The notes below the pieces were generated by a model. The model saw only the letters and a list, made by a program, of their open reading frames with translations, did not search any database and was not told the DNA's origin. A stretch of 64,000 bases of DNA from Oscarella lobularis. Lineage: Eukaryota > Porifera > Homoscleromorpha > Homosclerophorida > Oscarellidae. Of the stretch, positions 1 to 15,000 are shown in pieces. The DNA lies in the NCBI RefSeq assembly GCF_947507565.1, contig NC_089185.1, forward strand, positions 2,356,001 to 2,420,000, given 5' to 3'. How positions within the stretch are numbered: the stretch's first letter is position 1; each line of letters begins with the position of its first letter. Both the position numbers and the translations under genes were made by a program.

Positions 1-1
1 T

Positions 2-3000
2 CCTCAAGGATCGTTTGCTGGTCGACGAGGAGTCAAAAGGCCGCCATCAAAAGATCAGCATTCGACTAATCGCAGCGGAAATAGTAAGAAGGTCGAGAGA
101 GCGGTTGGATCTGAATCGCATGATGAAGGAAAGACGGTGAAATCTGAAAAGATGTGAGGACTACTAATACCTGAATTTATGTATGATAAGCTTTTCTTTT
201 CTCTTCCTAGTAACAATGCAGAGAGTCTGAAGCATTATGAAGACAAAATCGCTTCTGCGGACAATAGAGGCAATACCCCGTCCGGGAAAGTAGACGGCAG
301 TCAGGTGTCTGAGAAGAAAGGAGGCCGACAGCAATCCACTTCTAACAAGAGCAACAAAAACGGCATTGATAGCCGTAAGACCTCTGTGAAAGGAGGCGAG
401 GAAACAACAGAGGAAAGAGGGGAGATTGAGCATGCCTCAACGTCAGTTATTATGCATTTACTGTAACTGTGATGAAGCGCAACTCTGGGGAATTTTAGGA
501 ACGGTAGTAATGATCATACCCAAATCAGCCAACCACAGCTGTCTGACGAAGAAGCTATGAAGCAAGTTTTAGTGTTAGTTCTGTAGACTGTTTGTGATGT
601 TAATTGTGGACGTCGCTTAGCGGTGATGAAACGGTTGGCTGTCAAACTGGAGCAGAGCGTAAAGGTGTTACCGTTTGGTTTCATGCTTTACTCTCCCCTC
701 ATTGGCAATTGGATCAAAGAAACAAGAATCACGTAGTGAAAATCAGATTTGGCAATACAGATCTTGGAAATTGGAAAAAGAACTATGCAGAAATGGCAGT
801 TTTAGATGAAGTGTAAGGCGCAGGTTTTTTTCTTTTGTTGTTTGCTATAGAGCGAGCGTTTAGAGATCACAAAGGCGAAACGTACCTGAAATTATGCGGA
901 ACCTACACTTTTCCGCTTCGTTTGAGAGGATGTCAGATTCCGTACAAGTACGTCATCCTAAAGTCAAAAGCAGACCACACCTCTAAAGATCGCAAGGTGT
1001 ATGAGGACATTGGTAAAGGAAAGGAAGGAGGCAATTTAAACCGCGTCTTATGCATTTCTCGCGATTATGATCATGGCAAGTTTAATATTGAGTTGTCCGT
1101 ATCTTTTGCAGTATTCTTCCCTATTAGGCACATTTAATAAGTATGACGACGCTATTCATCCAGAGTTATCTAAAATTCGTAAAGTGGGAAAGGTATTATT
1201 CGGTGTTTCAGCTGCGCGTCAAGCTGACGGGCGAGACGCAACTATAAAGTCAATGCTTTCCAACTGGAAGAGTTTTCTCTGCAATGAGTCCAAAGGCAAT
1301 GGAACTGCGCAAGAGGCAGTTCAGTCGTTTTTGAAGATTACTAAGTCTCTGGTCTTTTATAAAGTTTTAGAAGACAAGCCTCATTGTCAGCCGTTTTCGA
1401 TTTCTCCAACCGGTTTTGTCCCAGAAAAGGTATTCCAAAGTTTCCTTGCGAATGGCTTACATCGACATTTTCCACTTTAGATGGTTTCAGAAGTGCTAAA
1501 GGCCGACATAGCACTGATAAAGGACCTCTCCTCGGACGCCAGGGAGACGGTTGTGTCTGCGATTGCCATAGCTATACTTATTGAAGACCTTAAACTTGAG
1601 AGTCAAATGGAAGCAAGTGACTTCGAGATTTTAGCCAGAAGCTTTTACGTTTCTCCTGATGTCAAAAATAAGACGTGTCCTTCTTATGACGCAGTTTTTG
1701 CTAATTTTCCTGACTTCCGACGGTTGGTTTTATTCTTGGTTTGTGCTGTATTCTATTTCTTTTTTATTTAGGCTTGCTCTCGGTGCCGTGACTTCCGTCT
1801 GTCATCGCGTCTGTCAGCTGCAATCACTTCAACCTCTTTGGCTGTTGGCAGTTCCACTAATTCATTTTTTATCAGACGTTGTTTGTCCGTTTGAGTCGCC
1901 CCGACACGGTGATCACAATGCCTTTTCGTGGTGGTCATTATGCGGCCTACACAAAGATATTATTGACTCCTACCGAAAGGAGACAAAGCCAAGGTTTTGA
2001 TCTTAACGTAATTTTATTCTTTACCGTATACCTATTTTCTCTTCAGAGTTTTAATGAAATATACAAACGAACTTCAACTTCTACTCCAGGCTGATGCTCT
2101 TTTAGGAAGGGTTATGGTCTACGCCCATCAGCCTGATGATTTGAAAGAATTTATTAGCCTACTTCACCCGAGCGAGGCGGCAAGGGCTCTTGAAAAATGC
2201 GTCAATACTCCTTATCTTGCTCTTTCTGTAAGCTCATATGGCCCGATCTTTGCGAGTGTTTGGTAGCATCATTTTCTTAAATGTAGGAAATTGTTTTGGA
2301 AAGTTGCTTACAGACACTGATTAATTCAGTTTATGATACCGACTGGTAAGGTTTATAATATACTTATTTGAATTACGTGGCAGTAGGTAAGCGTATGTTA
2401 TTACAGCAAGTCCGATCTTTGCCTGGCCGACGTCTATTCTCTAAACAAATGCGGAACTATTGCTAGCGTTGATCTTCTAGAAGTATTGCGTGGAAAATTT
2501 CGGCACAAAGATGAGCACATGCGTCTCATTCGGGCTTCAGTCGATTTGGTATTTGCGCATTTAAACGTTATGCAGCAACTTGTAGAACGCGATGAGAAAT
2601 TGGAGGATGTGAAACCTGGAAAGAAGCCTCTTTGTATCTCGCAAACGGAATATGCTGCGCGGAACGTGTCTGAGTGGATTCGTCTAAGTTTCGCGAAATG
2701 CTCTTCAGTTGTTCATCAACTTCAGGTGAGAGTTGTTGATAGAGCGTAATGTTGACCTACGTAAACGGGCTTAGGCTTGGAATGTTATGTTGGAATGTAC
2801 TTCTTTGCCGGAGAAACTGCAGGCCATCTGGATATCTTGTCTTAAACCAAATTTGTCTGAAAAGCTGAAAAAGGTAAGGGTTGTGCTGCTGGGTTTTCTT
2901 TTGTTAGGCAAAGACGTTGCCTTCTTGGTAGGTTGAGGATGGGGTAATTATTATTAAGACCTATTGCGATTTGGACGAATCAAAGTATCAACCAGTCATT

Positions 3001-6000
3001 AAAGAATGCCTCATAGATGCATCTGAACCTGCCATAGAAAATTTGCTCACTGTACTCTCTATACTATGCGATGCGTTGTTTATGCTACATGGCAATATTT
3101 TTAGAAAAGCGGCGATGACGAGTCGACGTTTACGAGTCTTCTTAAGTCCGCTACTAGTTCAGCCGGGAAGGAAAGTCATTCTCGTCGTTTACTCAGAAGG
3201 GTGTTTGAGAAAAAAATTTCTCCATTGGAATCTAGCAGCGAAGTCTTTTTTGAGAGCCTTCTTACTTGGCCCATCTGGATTCAATTTCTAGAAATTTCTG
3301 GTATTTTTGAGCTCATCTTTTTATGTGCTTGTTATTCTTTATTGGCGTTTGTAGAGGAGCACTTTACTTCTGAAGAAAGTAGGGATTTTTTCTTGTCTCT
3401 TATGGCAAGAGGAAAAGCAGAGGTGAAGGATTACGTTGAGAAACTCGTTTCCGGTGAGATCACAGTAAAGCAGTTACAACGTGCAAAGAAGAACAGGGAA
3501 ACGTTGTTGGAATTATGCAAAGCCGTAGACTTGAGATCCTGTGATAGCCTTGAAAACCGAGCAAGAAAAGCGCTAGCCGATCGTTCTATCGAGTTGAAAG
3601 CTTTTCGCGAAAAGGAGAATGTAGTTAAGAACTTCGTCAGTGCCTGTCGAGCTCAGGGCAATGGTGAGCCTCAAAAATTTGTTTCCTATTTTTTTCATGT
3701 TTTTCTTTAGTTTCGCTTGAGGGTTTGCGTTTCGGCTTGGACTTGTCTGATATGCCTCTCTCTAGTCTTGCCAAGACTCGAGAAGACTATGGTGTAGAAG
3801 TTGTTTACTTCAGTCTGCCAGACGATGTTGAGCACTTCATTGATCGCCTAGAAGAATTGAGAGATAGTGCTGTCTTCACGCGAATCTGGGCGAGACATGG
3901 AGATCGTTTCAAAGAGTCGAGAAGGAGAGACGCAACCTGTGCAAGCAGTTCGCTTTCGATTGCTGCGTTTGTTTCATACGTTATAGCGCCGGCTTTCGAC
4001 GAGTGGGAAACACTTTGTTGTTCCATTGATGACGGTTCTATTATTCTTGAAGTCTTGGACACAGCTTTTAGAGGCGTTCTTGGTGACGAACAACACTTGA
4101 GGAAAGAACTGGAACGGATGTTGTCTGCTGAAGAGCTCTTGTCAATTCGACTGGACCAAATTTTGCAGTATACTTCTCTGAGCAAAACCGTAGATGCCGC
4201 ACGCGCCGTAGAGAACGTCTGCCGCGTTTTGGGAGTACAACACTGTTTTCTATCAGTACGGAAAATATTGCTTCAGGTATGAGTGTACTCGGTTAAATTT
4301 TTGAATGATTTGCAAGGTGTTTGTTTGCTTTGCAGAGCTCCTCTGGTTTTCGCCAACAACCACTAGAAGCCATCACTTCTGAAACCGTCTCTGCTGGTCA
4401 GTTTTTGTCTTCAATGGAAACTTCTGAGATAGAGTGTTTGAATCGATTTGCCGAGTGTGACCAACTTGTTAAATGGATTCGACAAGAAATTAAACGTTAG
4501 TTCTTCTTTGTATTAATAGTACAGTACCTGAAGTAACGCAATTGGATTCTTTGTTTTAGCGTGGAAAGAGCTCGAGACTTTCGTTGAGTTGGCTGGAACG
4601 AGATCGAGCGAAGAAGGAGATTTTGAAGCCATGAAGGTTTCGCATCTGAGGGCTGCCTGTAGTGGATTTTCCGTCCTCTTGTTTGAAATTAACGAGAAGT
4701 CGTCGCTCTCAGATCTGCAAAAGGCCCTTAAAACAGTGTTCGAAAAATTAAAGCGAGACGAGAAATTGCCAGTCAAATGGCGTGACTCTGAAACTTATCT
4801 TCGAGATTTTGAAGCGATGAAAAAGTCTCTAGGATCTGTTGAAATTACCTCCTTTTCCCAAGTTGAAGCCATAAATTCTCGTGGAACTTACACAGTTGAG
4901 TGTGAATCTAAAACTGAAAACCCTCAAGACATCTCAAAATGTATGTACCTGGAACTGAGGGCTACTGAAGACGAAAAAGCGGAACAGAAACGGAAACGTT
5001 TCAGCCTAAGCGACTTACAAGATCTTCAAAGCAAGCTCATCCTCATATCCGGTCACAATAACGAACGAAGGAACGAAGTAGATGTCTTCGTTGATACGCT
5101 GGAAACTGTCATGCGCTTGGCAACGAACTTACTGGCTTTGTGTCGGTCTGGCCACGTAAGATACCTGAACTGGACTTCTTCGTTTGACTGCGTATCGCCT
5201 CTTGACCATAAGAACGGCCTAGATGATGCCAATTCTATTGAAAGCGTTGAAAAACTGCTAGGGAAAATGCGAAGAGTTGCTAGCGAAATGGAACTAGATT
5301 TAGAAAACTGGAAACGAAAGATGACCGACGTGCGGTCGAAATACTATTATCTTAACTATTTCACGACGTCTCAACTTCTGATCTTGCGCAAAGAGCTAGG
5401 CAGCATTGCTCGCGGCAAGAGCTTGTTGTTGTCGGAATCTTTGTCAGCGCACGTCTTCTCCCTTTTAGATTGCATCAAGCCGAACGTCAGCTCTGATGAA
5501 ATTGCTTTTTGCTTACGAAAGGAGAACGAGCACTTGGAATCTTATGATCTTTCATCAATACAGCAGTTCAGTGAAGAGAAACCGTTCACTGTCGAGAATC
5601 ATTTGGGCAACGAATTTCCTTCCCCGCTCAAAGACGGAGGGTGGGATGACGAAGCGGAATCACTCTTGGACTCCTTGTTCCAGAGGCGTGAGTCGGCGTC
5701 TTCTGCGTCTGACGACTCCGTTGTTCCGGACGCCACGTTTGACGTTGAAAACGACGATTATCTTTCCTGTTCGAGTCTCGGCGAGTTTCTTGAACGTTTG
5801 TCGATCAAGGCAACGAGCCCGTCGCCTCGAGCCTTTCCGTCAAATCACCTAAAATGTGGTTATCCTAATTTAGTGATTGTTCCGAAAGCGGAACTAATCG
5901 CTTCTATTCTACGCTTTTACATGTCTGCCGCTGATTCTGAAATGCCTTTGCCTTCAGCCGAGGAAGTCCTTTTATGTTCCTCAACGACGACCGTCGAGGA

Positions 6001-9000
6001 CGTGTGTCTTTTTTGGAGACGAGCCATCAAAGATCCCAGCCAAAGACGTCTCTTCTGCCTCGCTGGTGCTGATCAGCTGAGCTACGAGGTGAGTCGAGAA
6101 GCGGTTGATGAACTGAATCGCCTCAGCCAAGGACTCGCCGAAGAAGACGGCGATCATTACCGTCTAGTCATCATTTGCTCAGCGGAAAACGAGGACAAGT
6201 CGTACATGGTGTCCGCGCTAGATCAGCACCGCAGGCACTCGTTTTCTCCACCCACGGTCACAGAAATGCAACAGTATCTGAAGAAACAGTTTCAAAGGGG
6301 TCCTGCTCAGCTTCAAACCACGGTCAACGCAACTTGGACTCCAGCAGCGCAGATGCTGGACCCGGACCGATCTTGCGTGCGAGTTGTTTATTCTACTCGC
6401 GCTGGAGAGGGAAAGTCTCTTTATATTGACCGCATGGCGGAGAAGCTCGCTGGCATACCGAATAACAAGAACGGCGAACAGTTGAGGATAACTCTTCCTC
6501 TTCACGAAATATCAGTAAACATGGACGTCGTTTTGGAGTCGTTGAAGCCGTCGGAGCCATCTTCCCAGCAGAACCTTTCTAGATTGATTCATCTGGATAT
6601 ATCGCCGACTGTGAAATTTGGTCTGGATCATTTTCTGTTTAATTTGCTGGTGTTAGGACAGGTCACCGATTCAATTGGTCATGTTTGGCGCAGGCGATTC
6701 ACAGACATGTACGTCTTGGAATGCACGTAGACTCCGAATCGTCGTCTGAAAACGAAAGATCGAAGGAGTTTAAACAACTTTTACCCGGCGTCTCTCTAAA
6801 GTCTCCCGAAGAGACTATCACCGAGCTGGCCGATGGCCGAAGATCGGGTCAGGAAGTGGAGTTCAGCCAATTGGAATCGGAGCATTTCCAAAGAGCATTT
6901 GAGTATCTTTCTCGCCTTAAGGCAGGGAAAGACCTTACCTTGTTTACATTCTCTTCCAAAGATTTCAGTCATGTGAGAAAGAGAGAGATTGAAACGAAAT
7001 TGCGAACTATCCTAGATGACTGCGGCGTTCGAAATCCTTCCTGGGCTGTAGTTCGCCACTTCGTCACTTTTCTCGGCAGTCAAATGCAAGACGCCGAATG
7101 TAACGTTTTCTGCAATCCAAACGTCTGCGGCCAAGATCTTCCAGGCTTCAAAAATTTTGTTCTTAAGCTCCTAATCGAAATGTCTCGTGACTTTTCGACG
7201 CCGTCACTGAATGTTGATCTCAGCAAAGTCGAAGATTCAGGAAATCTTGCGCAGTACAACATTCGTCGAAGCTGGGAGCGCACTCCGCATCCTTACCTGT
7301 TTTTCAACGAAGATCGTCAGTCAATAACCTTCGTTGGATTAAAAATTACTCGCGACGGTCACCTGGTCGACTCTAGAAAGGGACGCGTTCTTCGAAGTCG
7401 CGTCATGAGTCGCGATCTGAGCACCGCTTTGTATACCCAAGGCTTCCGGCTTCAAGAAAACTACGAAATGTGGACTAAGGAACGAAAAATCTCATCTCTG
7501 TGCAATGTAATGGGACTAAAGAAGATCTTCGATCCGGATTCGACTTACGAACTCACTGTGGACAACTTGATTAAAATTTTGGCTATTCACATGCGGTTTC
7601 GATGCGGAATCCCCGTCGTCGTCATGGGCGAAACGGGTTGCGGAAAGACGCGTCTCATACGCTACATGTGCGCTCTTCAGGCGCAGAAAAGAGGTCGCAA
7701 GAACATGCTACTGATGAAAGTTCACGGCGGCGTGACGAGAAAAGACGTTATTGACAAAGTTAAAGCGGCGGAGAAACTGGCGCGGAAGAACAGTCGAAAA
7801 AACGTGAAAACGGTTCTGTTTTTTGACGAGGCGAACACGACAGACGCTGTCGGTCTAATCAAGGAAATCATGTGCGATGGGAGAGTAAACGGTCGTCCAA
7901 TAGTCGGCCTCGGAACGGATCTTCACGTTATAGCGGCCTGTAATCCTTACCGAAAACACACTGACGTCATGATAGAGAAACTGGAGTCAGCGGGACTGGG
8001 TTACCATGTTCGAACCGGTGACACCGAAGATCGCTTGGGAGATATTCCCCTGAGGCAACTAGTCTATAGAGTGCATCCTTTGCCAGACAGCATGAAAGCT
8101 CTCGTGTGGGATTTTGGTCAGTTGGACGCGCGAGGGGAAAGGCTGTATATCCGACAGATCGTCTCGCGACACGTCTTTAGAGATAAATCCCTTCCCAATG
8201 TGCCAGGATTAGTTGACGTGGTCACGGACATTCTCGCCGCGTGCCAAACGTTTATGCGACGGCGAAACGATGAGTGCAGTTTTGTGAGTTTGCGAGACGT
8301 CGAGCGGGCGATGCGAATAATGGTCTGGTTTTACGAACTGCGCGACGTACTCGACAAGTGCGTCGAAGAGCAATACAGAAAACGACTCGCGAACCCGGAC
8401 AGCAGCAAGCCTCTCGACTCACTGACTCGTTCCTTGGTCTTGTCTCTCGGTGTTAGCTACTACGCTCGGCTCAAGAAACGTCACGATTTTCTCGGCGTCA
8501 TCAGTCGCTATTTTCGATCTCCCTGTCGTCTACTCGAAGGTCAGAACCAGATAAGTGAGGAGATCGAGTACTGTCAAACTGCTTTTCTCGACGAGCTTGA
8601 TCTCCCGCCAAAAATCGGCAAAAATCACGCTCTCAAAGAAAACGTTTTTATGATGGTCGTGTGCATCGACTTGCGCATCCCTCTGTTTCTCGTCGGCAAA
8701 CCGGGAAGTTCCAAGTCGCTTGCTAAAGACGTCGTCAAGAACGCGATGCGCGGTGACCTTTCAGATAGGAAGTTGTTCAAACGGCTGAAACAGGTGCACA
8801 TGGTGTCTTACCAGTGTAGTCCTCTTTCGACAGCCGAAGGAATTATCAGTACGTTTAATCAGTGTCAGAAGATGCAGCAGGAGAACGATCTGGAGAAATT
8901 TGTTTCTTGCGTCGTGCTGGACGAAGTTGGCCTTGCGGAAGATTCGCCTCGACTTCCCTTGAAAGCTTTACATCCATTATTGGACGATGGGACGGCTGGC

Positions 9001-12000
9001 GCGGATGATGACGTTAAGAAAGATGACGTTAAGAAAGATGCTGTTAAGAAAGGCGACATTAAGAAAGATGACGTTAGGAAAGACGGTAAGCGCAATATCA
9101 TTTCCTATCAAGAGGAGACTGTGTCGTGCAGTGTCTTCCTATTGTATTATAGTTTTAGACGTCTGGGAACGTAGTGTGAACGAACTTAGAAACATATTCA
9201 TTGCGTTTTCTCTTAGACGGTTTTAACAGGGTTGCTTTTGTTGGCATCTCCAATTGGGCACTTGATCCCGCCAAGATGAATCGCGGCATCTTGGTGCAGA
9301 GAGAAGTGCCAAGTGACGATGAGCTCGTTCTGACTGCCAAAGGGATATGTAGCACCGACGCACGAGCACAAGCTCATCTGGAGCCGTACGTGTTTGGTAT
9401 GGCTAAAGCTTATTTGGAGATCTATAAAAATTCAAAGAAAGATGAAAAAGAATTCTTTGGATTGAGAGATTTCTATAGGCAAGTGATTTATTTAGTGAGT
9501 GCAGCTTGTTTTAGTATCTGTTCTTAGCTTGGTCAAGATGGTTTTTTCTTTTTGCAAAAAGACTGGCGAGCCTCCTACCTGGAACCAGTTTGAACATGCG
9601 ATTAGACGAAATTTTGGAGGCTTGGAAACTGTCGATTGCGTACAAATTTTCAAGCGTTTTATCAGTCTTCCAGTCTCTCGTTCTGGCAGCGGCGACGATG
9701 ACGTCGACGACGACGACGACGACGACGACGTCATTAGTCTTCCCGGATCTCGTGACAATAGTCTTCCCGCCTCTCGTTCTGACGACGGCGACGACGACGA
9801 CGACGACGACCATTTGTACGTTGACGACCTTAACTCTTACGCCGATAACGAGGGCGGCACGGACGAGGATGAAGATGAAGACGCCAACGACGTTGCTGTC
9901 GTCGATCGTGTTCTTGTAGTTGACTACAGCAACAGCTGCGACGAGGAAGCTGACGAAGAGGGCGAGAGCAAGGACGAAGATGTCACATGCGTCGTTGTCA
10001 ATGATTACGACGGAAAAGATTTGTCGTTTTCTTCGTCTTTTGTTTTAGATTGTAGTCCTGCTGGATTGATTCGTGCCAACTTGGGTACGGCAGAGCATTC
10101 CGACGGAGACGAGGAATGTCGATACCTTTTATTGCTGACTGAAAACTACGCCGCTCTTAACATCGTTCGACAGCAGTTTCTAGTCAATGAACAGCCCGTC
10201 ATTATCTTTGGAAGCAGCTTTTCAAAAGATCAGGAATATACCCAAATCTGCCGAAATATCAATCGCATAAAAGTCTGCATGGCAACAGGACGCACCGTCG
10301 TTCTTCTGAATCTCGAGAAACTGTACGAAAGCCTGTACGACGCTTTGAATCAGTACTACGTGCGTCACGGTGGACAAAAGTTCGTCGATCTCGGCCTGGG
10401 CAGTCATCGCGTCAAATGCCAAGTCCACGACAAATTTCGTCTAATCTTGATAGCGGATCGCGAGGTCGTCTACAAAGATTATCCTATTCCGCTTATCAAT
10501 CGCATGGAAAAACATTTTCTCGCCATGTCGTCGATCCTTTCGCGTCGACAAGAGAGACTCGTGGAAATGATTTCCAAGTGGGTTCAACAGTTCGCTGACG
10601 TCAAGTCAGCATCGCAAGACAGCCGAAAGCGAATCCCATTCCGAGTCGAAGACGCTTTTATTGGCTATCATTCCGACGCTGTTGCGACAGTCGTTCTTCA
10701 GCTCTGCAGTCGACTATTATTGCATGGAACCGATCCAGACGATATCGACGAGAGTCAAATGCTGAACGCCGTCTATGAGGCACTGCTCCAGTGCGCAACT
10801 CCCGACGCCGTCGCTCGCTTGTCGACCTCGGCAATTTTCGAACAGGCGTCTAATTTGTGGGACGTCTATTTTTCGCGTCAGAATCACTCTAGTCTGGCTG
10901 ACTTTTTGGAGAACGCTCTTATGGAAGAGCGTCATACGGAGAGCAGTCTTCTCATTCAAGTCACGACTCATTCGCGACTTCTCTCGAGTGACGATGTGTC
11001 TGAGGTTGAGAGAAGAATCGGCTTAACGGCTGAGTGCGTTTCGTTGCAGCAGTTTGATACGGAGCATCAGTTCGCCACGCGAATTCGTGACTTTTACGCG
11101 CATACCAAGAGAAGTGCCCTTCTGATTATTCTTTGCGAATCTGCCGACGTGAATGGTGATCTTGTGGCGTGCGCTCGCTACGTCGTTCAGGAGAAGCGAC
11201 AGGATGCTGAAATTCACGGGCTTCGACTTGAAGTAAAGTGTCCTCCTGTGAAAAAACACGTTGTCTTTGTTATTCACTTGCCTCGCATTGCTGGCGGATC
11301 TTTTGTAGGCTTTCAAGGAGGCACTTGGACTGAGGCTCACATTGACGATCTGAGACCGGCAAATCAGGCTAAAGAGCCTTCTATAACGTCTCTGGTAGGC
11401 CGAAAGATAAGCGAGTTGCTGGAAGAGGGAGAAGAAACGATAGGCGTCAAAAAGGACCGAAATGGCAGCTACGAAAAAGAAAGCCGTTTTTCGGGCGATG
11501 ATTATTGCGCAGAATCGGGGAAAGCTTTGAAAGAATCAGACGCAAAAGAAACAGATTGGCAGACAATGCAAGCTTCAGCTGATACTGAAGAACTGGTCGC
11601 AAATGAGAATGAAACGGAGACTAAAGAAGAGAAGAGAAGCGGCGAAGACGAGAAAAGCGGAGATGAAGGGCGATCAGAAGCTGAAGGAGAAGATGAAAGT
11701 GATAGTGATAATGAACACGCGAGAACGCAAATAGCAGAAAAGGAGGAGGAGGAGGAGAAGGAAGTAGATGAAGATAACGAATGCACAAGAAAGCAAATAG
11801 TAGGAGAGGAAGAAGAAGGCAAAGAAGACGAAGAAGGTGAAATGGACATCAAAGAGCTACACTCTTTTGAGCGCCGTGGTGATGCCGTTCTCAGTGGGGC
11901 AACCCTCCTCCGATCTTGCGTGCACGGTGCGACGAGTCGTTTAGACAACCACGACGAAGCTTTCGCGTCCTTCAAATTTGCAAATCGACGGCTGAATTCG

Positions 12001-15000
12001 CTCTTAGTTCTCATTCCGGAAAACGAGACGTCTGTCACTGGTCATCGTCCTTTTTACCACGAAGTTCGACGTCGATGCGTTCAGCTTCTGCAAGAAAGAG
12101 AAGAACGCATGGGAGATGAAAACGCGACAGACTGGGTAAAGAAAGAAGCTTTCAATCCCAACGGCATACAAGCTGGCGGCACGTTTCGTCACTCGCTTTG
12201 GCTTAAGATAGTCAATATTGTCACGCCAATCTTTTCAGAAATAATAGCCTCGATTGACGTGGACGCTAACTTAAATTTGCTGACGGACAGCACAGAAACG
12301 TGGATAGCAGAGTTATGGATGAAAATTTTCTCCAGCAGTCAGCTGCTTCACCTTTGCTATCAAGACTTCATCTCTCCTAACGGACAGCAACTCCGACAGC
12401 GAGTTCGGGTTCACGGATCAGGACACCAGGGCCACTTCTTTCAAGCCAAGTTTCCATTCTCGAAGCTGATCAAAGATGCCGTTGATGTCATGATGGAGGA
12501 AGCAAAACACTTGGCAGGTATACACCGGTTTGTGTATATGACTATTTGTATGCCAGAAACTGTGAAGTCTTTATTTGCTACTATTTTCAATAAGAGGTTT
12601 TTCTTGTTTAGGCGGAGATCGGTTGGATAGGACCCTGCAGCGTCTGTTTGATCGTTCGGTTTTGGGGCTTCTAATCAAAGCGACGGTTTCAAGTTCACTA
12701 GATCGACGACAGCTGGTCGAAAGATATGTGTCTGATTTTATTCATATGGTTTACAATCCGATCAACGGCGACGATTTTCAGGTTTTCGCAGGCAAATGTC
12801 CTTTTTTTTCTTTCTGACGTTTATTGCAGATGGTAAGAGAAGCTGTTGTTGGTTCGTTTGTTGAATTGACTTCGGAACATGTTGCCGATCCTTTGACGTT
12901 TGAGCGTGATTCGTTTGCAGAGTTAACAATTCCGGCTGTTCACGTGGCTTACGACCACATTCAGAGTCGCTTGAATTGTTTTGCTGAATTAATTCGACTT
13001 GACCCTCACGTAGTCAGACTGGTCTGCCATAGAAAAAGTGTCGAAATCAGCCGGGAAATGGTAAGGTAGAGCATGCGTCTGTGCGTCCGCTAACGCGTTC
13101 GCTGTTAAACAGAACTTGGATGCATTTGCCTTTCACGAACTTTTGTGTCGAGTTTTTCCTAAAGACGGTGATCTTGGTAATTTCACCGCAAGGCAGGAGT
13201 GGTTGGAAAAAGTTCAAGAGGCGAGGCCGTGCATAGAAACGTGGTTAGCGTTGTCTTTTGACCCGAGCTCACATCGAGCGGAATTGCACTCCAAGATAAG
13301 GTCAGTGGTAGAACTTTTTTTGTTCCGACCAATTTTTTATTCATAGAAATATGTGGATCAAAGTGTCCGTTATTCGCCTTTTCTTTCATCACACAAGTGC
13401 TGCAGACGAGAAAGGCTTGCATTCCTTTGTGGAGAAAGCCGGGCAGAATTTATGGGCAGTAAGCTTTTTAAAGATTGCTTAATCTTCATTGGTTTATATG
13501 TTGGGTTTACAAAGGCGTTTATCGATAAAGATCTCGACTTTACTTCTGAATCTACTATTAAAGTCATACTGGAGATTTTGAACGAAACAAGCGAACAATG
13601 TTCAAAGGAATTATTTCGGTCTGCTATTTTCTATAACAATTGTGTCTTAATTAAGACTTCTTTTTTTCTGTGCAGGTCTGGCGGAGCAATCTGTTCGCTG
13701 TGCAATTGCGACTGGACAGAACCTATTCAGTTGCCTTGCCTCCACATATTTTGCAGCAGCTGCATCAAACATCGATCGAAAAGCGAAACTCTACTGTCGT
13801 GCCCCATCTGCAGCGAAAAAGTTTCTAGAAGCTTCGATCTTGAAAAGACGTCTCACCAGCTGTGAGTTCTGCAGCGCGACTGCCATTTTAGATAATCACG
13901 TCTCTTTGTAGTCTTCAACGAATTTCCAGCTTTGCATTGTTACGTGCTTGTTGCACGTCTTTCTTCATGGATTTAGTTTCCTCGTACAGTTTTAACGAGA
14001 ATGCAGACAGTCCTCCTCAATCGGATCTTATCAGTCTTCTCATGAGCCTTGTGACTCTTTGTGATACTGACAAAAGAGCTATTACTAGAGCTTTTTCACC
14101 TTTTCACGTTGATGTAGTCGATAAGTCTCCGGTCGTACGCTCTTTCATTCTGCAGCTATTGCTCCGATACAGGTAATCGTCTGCTTTTTTCTGTGGACTA
14201 GAACTTACTTATCGTTTTTTGCAGTACTAAAGAGTCGTTGAACTACATTCAAGAGTATTTTCTGAATGCAGAGCGAGCCATTCAGACATACGAACCCGTC
14301 GTGGAAGAAGGTAGCGACGTTTTGCGACGACGAAACGACGATTTGGATGCAATAGTTGTTCAATGCATCGAAGTATATATATACATCTTTTCCGATTTCT
14401 CATGTAATTTTTTACACTGTTCACAGGATTCAATTGCTCGATCACCGAATCGCGACAAAGACAGAGGGGTAGCCAGGCAAATACGGTTCTGCTTACAACA
14501 TTATCGCAGCGAAAATCGTCTGTACGCTCTGCAAGCAGTAGCGGCTGCGCGTTTTGTTCTTTCTGTCGTGGCCGACTGCATCGTTCGTCTGCTGGACGAG
14601 ACGACCCGATCTCTCACCCCGCAAATTGAAAACTTGCTCGCACAAGCGAAGACGTTGTGCGTGACTTGGAACGATTCTCAACTTCATTTTTTTCTGCTGA
14701 AGCAACTGGTCAGGAGAAAGGGTCTAGAAGTACTTGCTTTGACTCGTCGAGTCTACGTTTTGCAATGGTTGGATCACATCATACCTTCTGATGTAGAGGT
14801 GAGTGTCAGGAAAATGATCACTGATGTAGTTTCTCTTTATTTTTTCTCGCTACAGCACGGAGACGTAATTCCGGACTATTGCATTGCCATTGGGCCATCG
14901 TATCAGGCTGTGCGTGAAGCGGCTGCTCAAGCTGCGTTGACTGGCACTACAGGCTCTATTCAGGTTCTAGTCGTTCGCGGAGTAATTTTCCAAAAGGAAG

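Noticed and set aside
9511-9813. Reverse-strand Val-rich frame opposite the Asp tract.
   Set aside because: Antisense shadow of GAC repeats.
11502-12038. Reverse-strand 178-residue Ser-rich frame.
   Set aside because: Antisense shadow of the Glu/Lys-rich RNF213 coding stretch.
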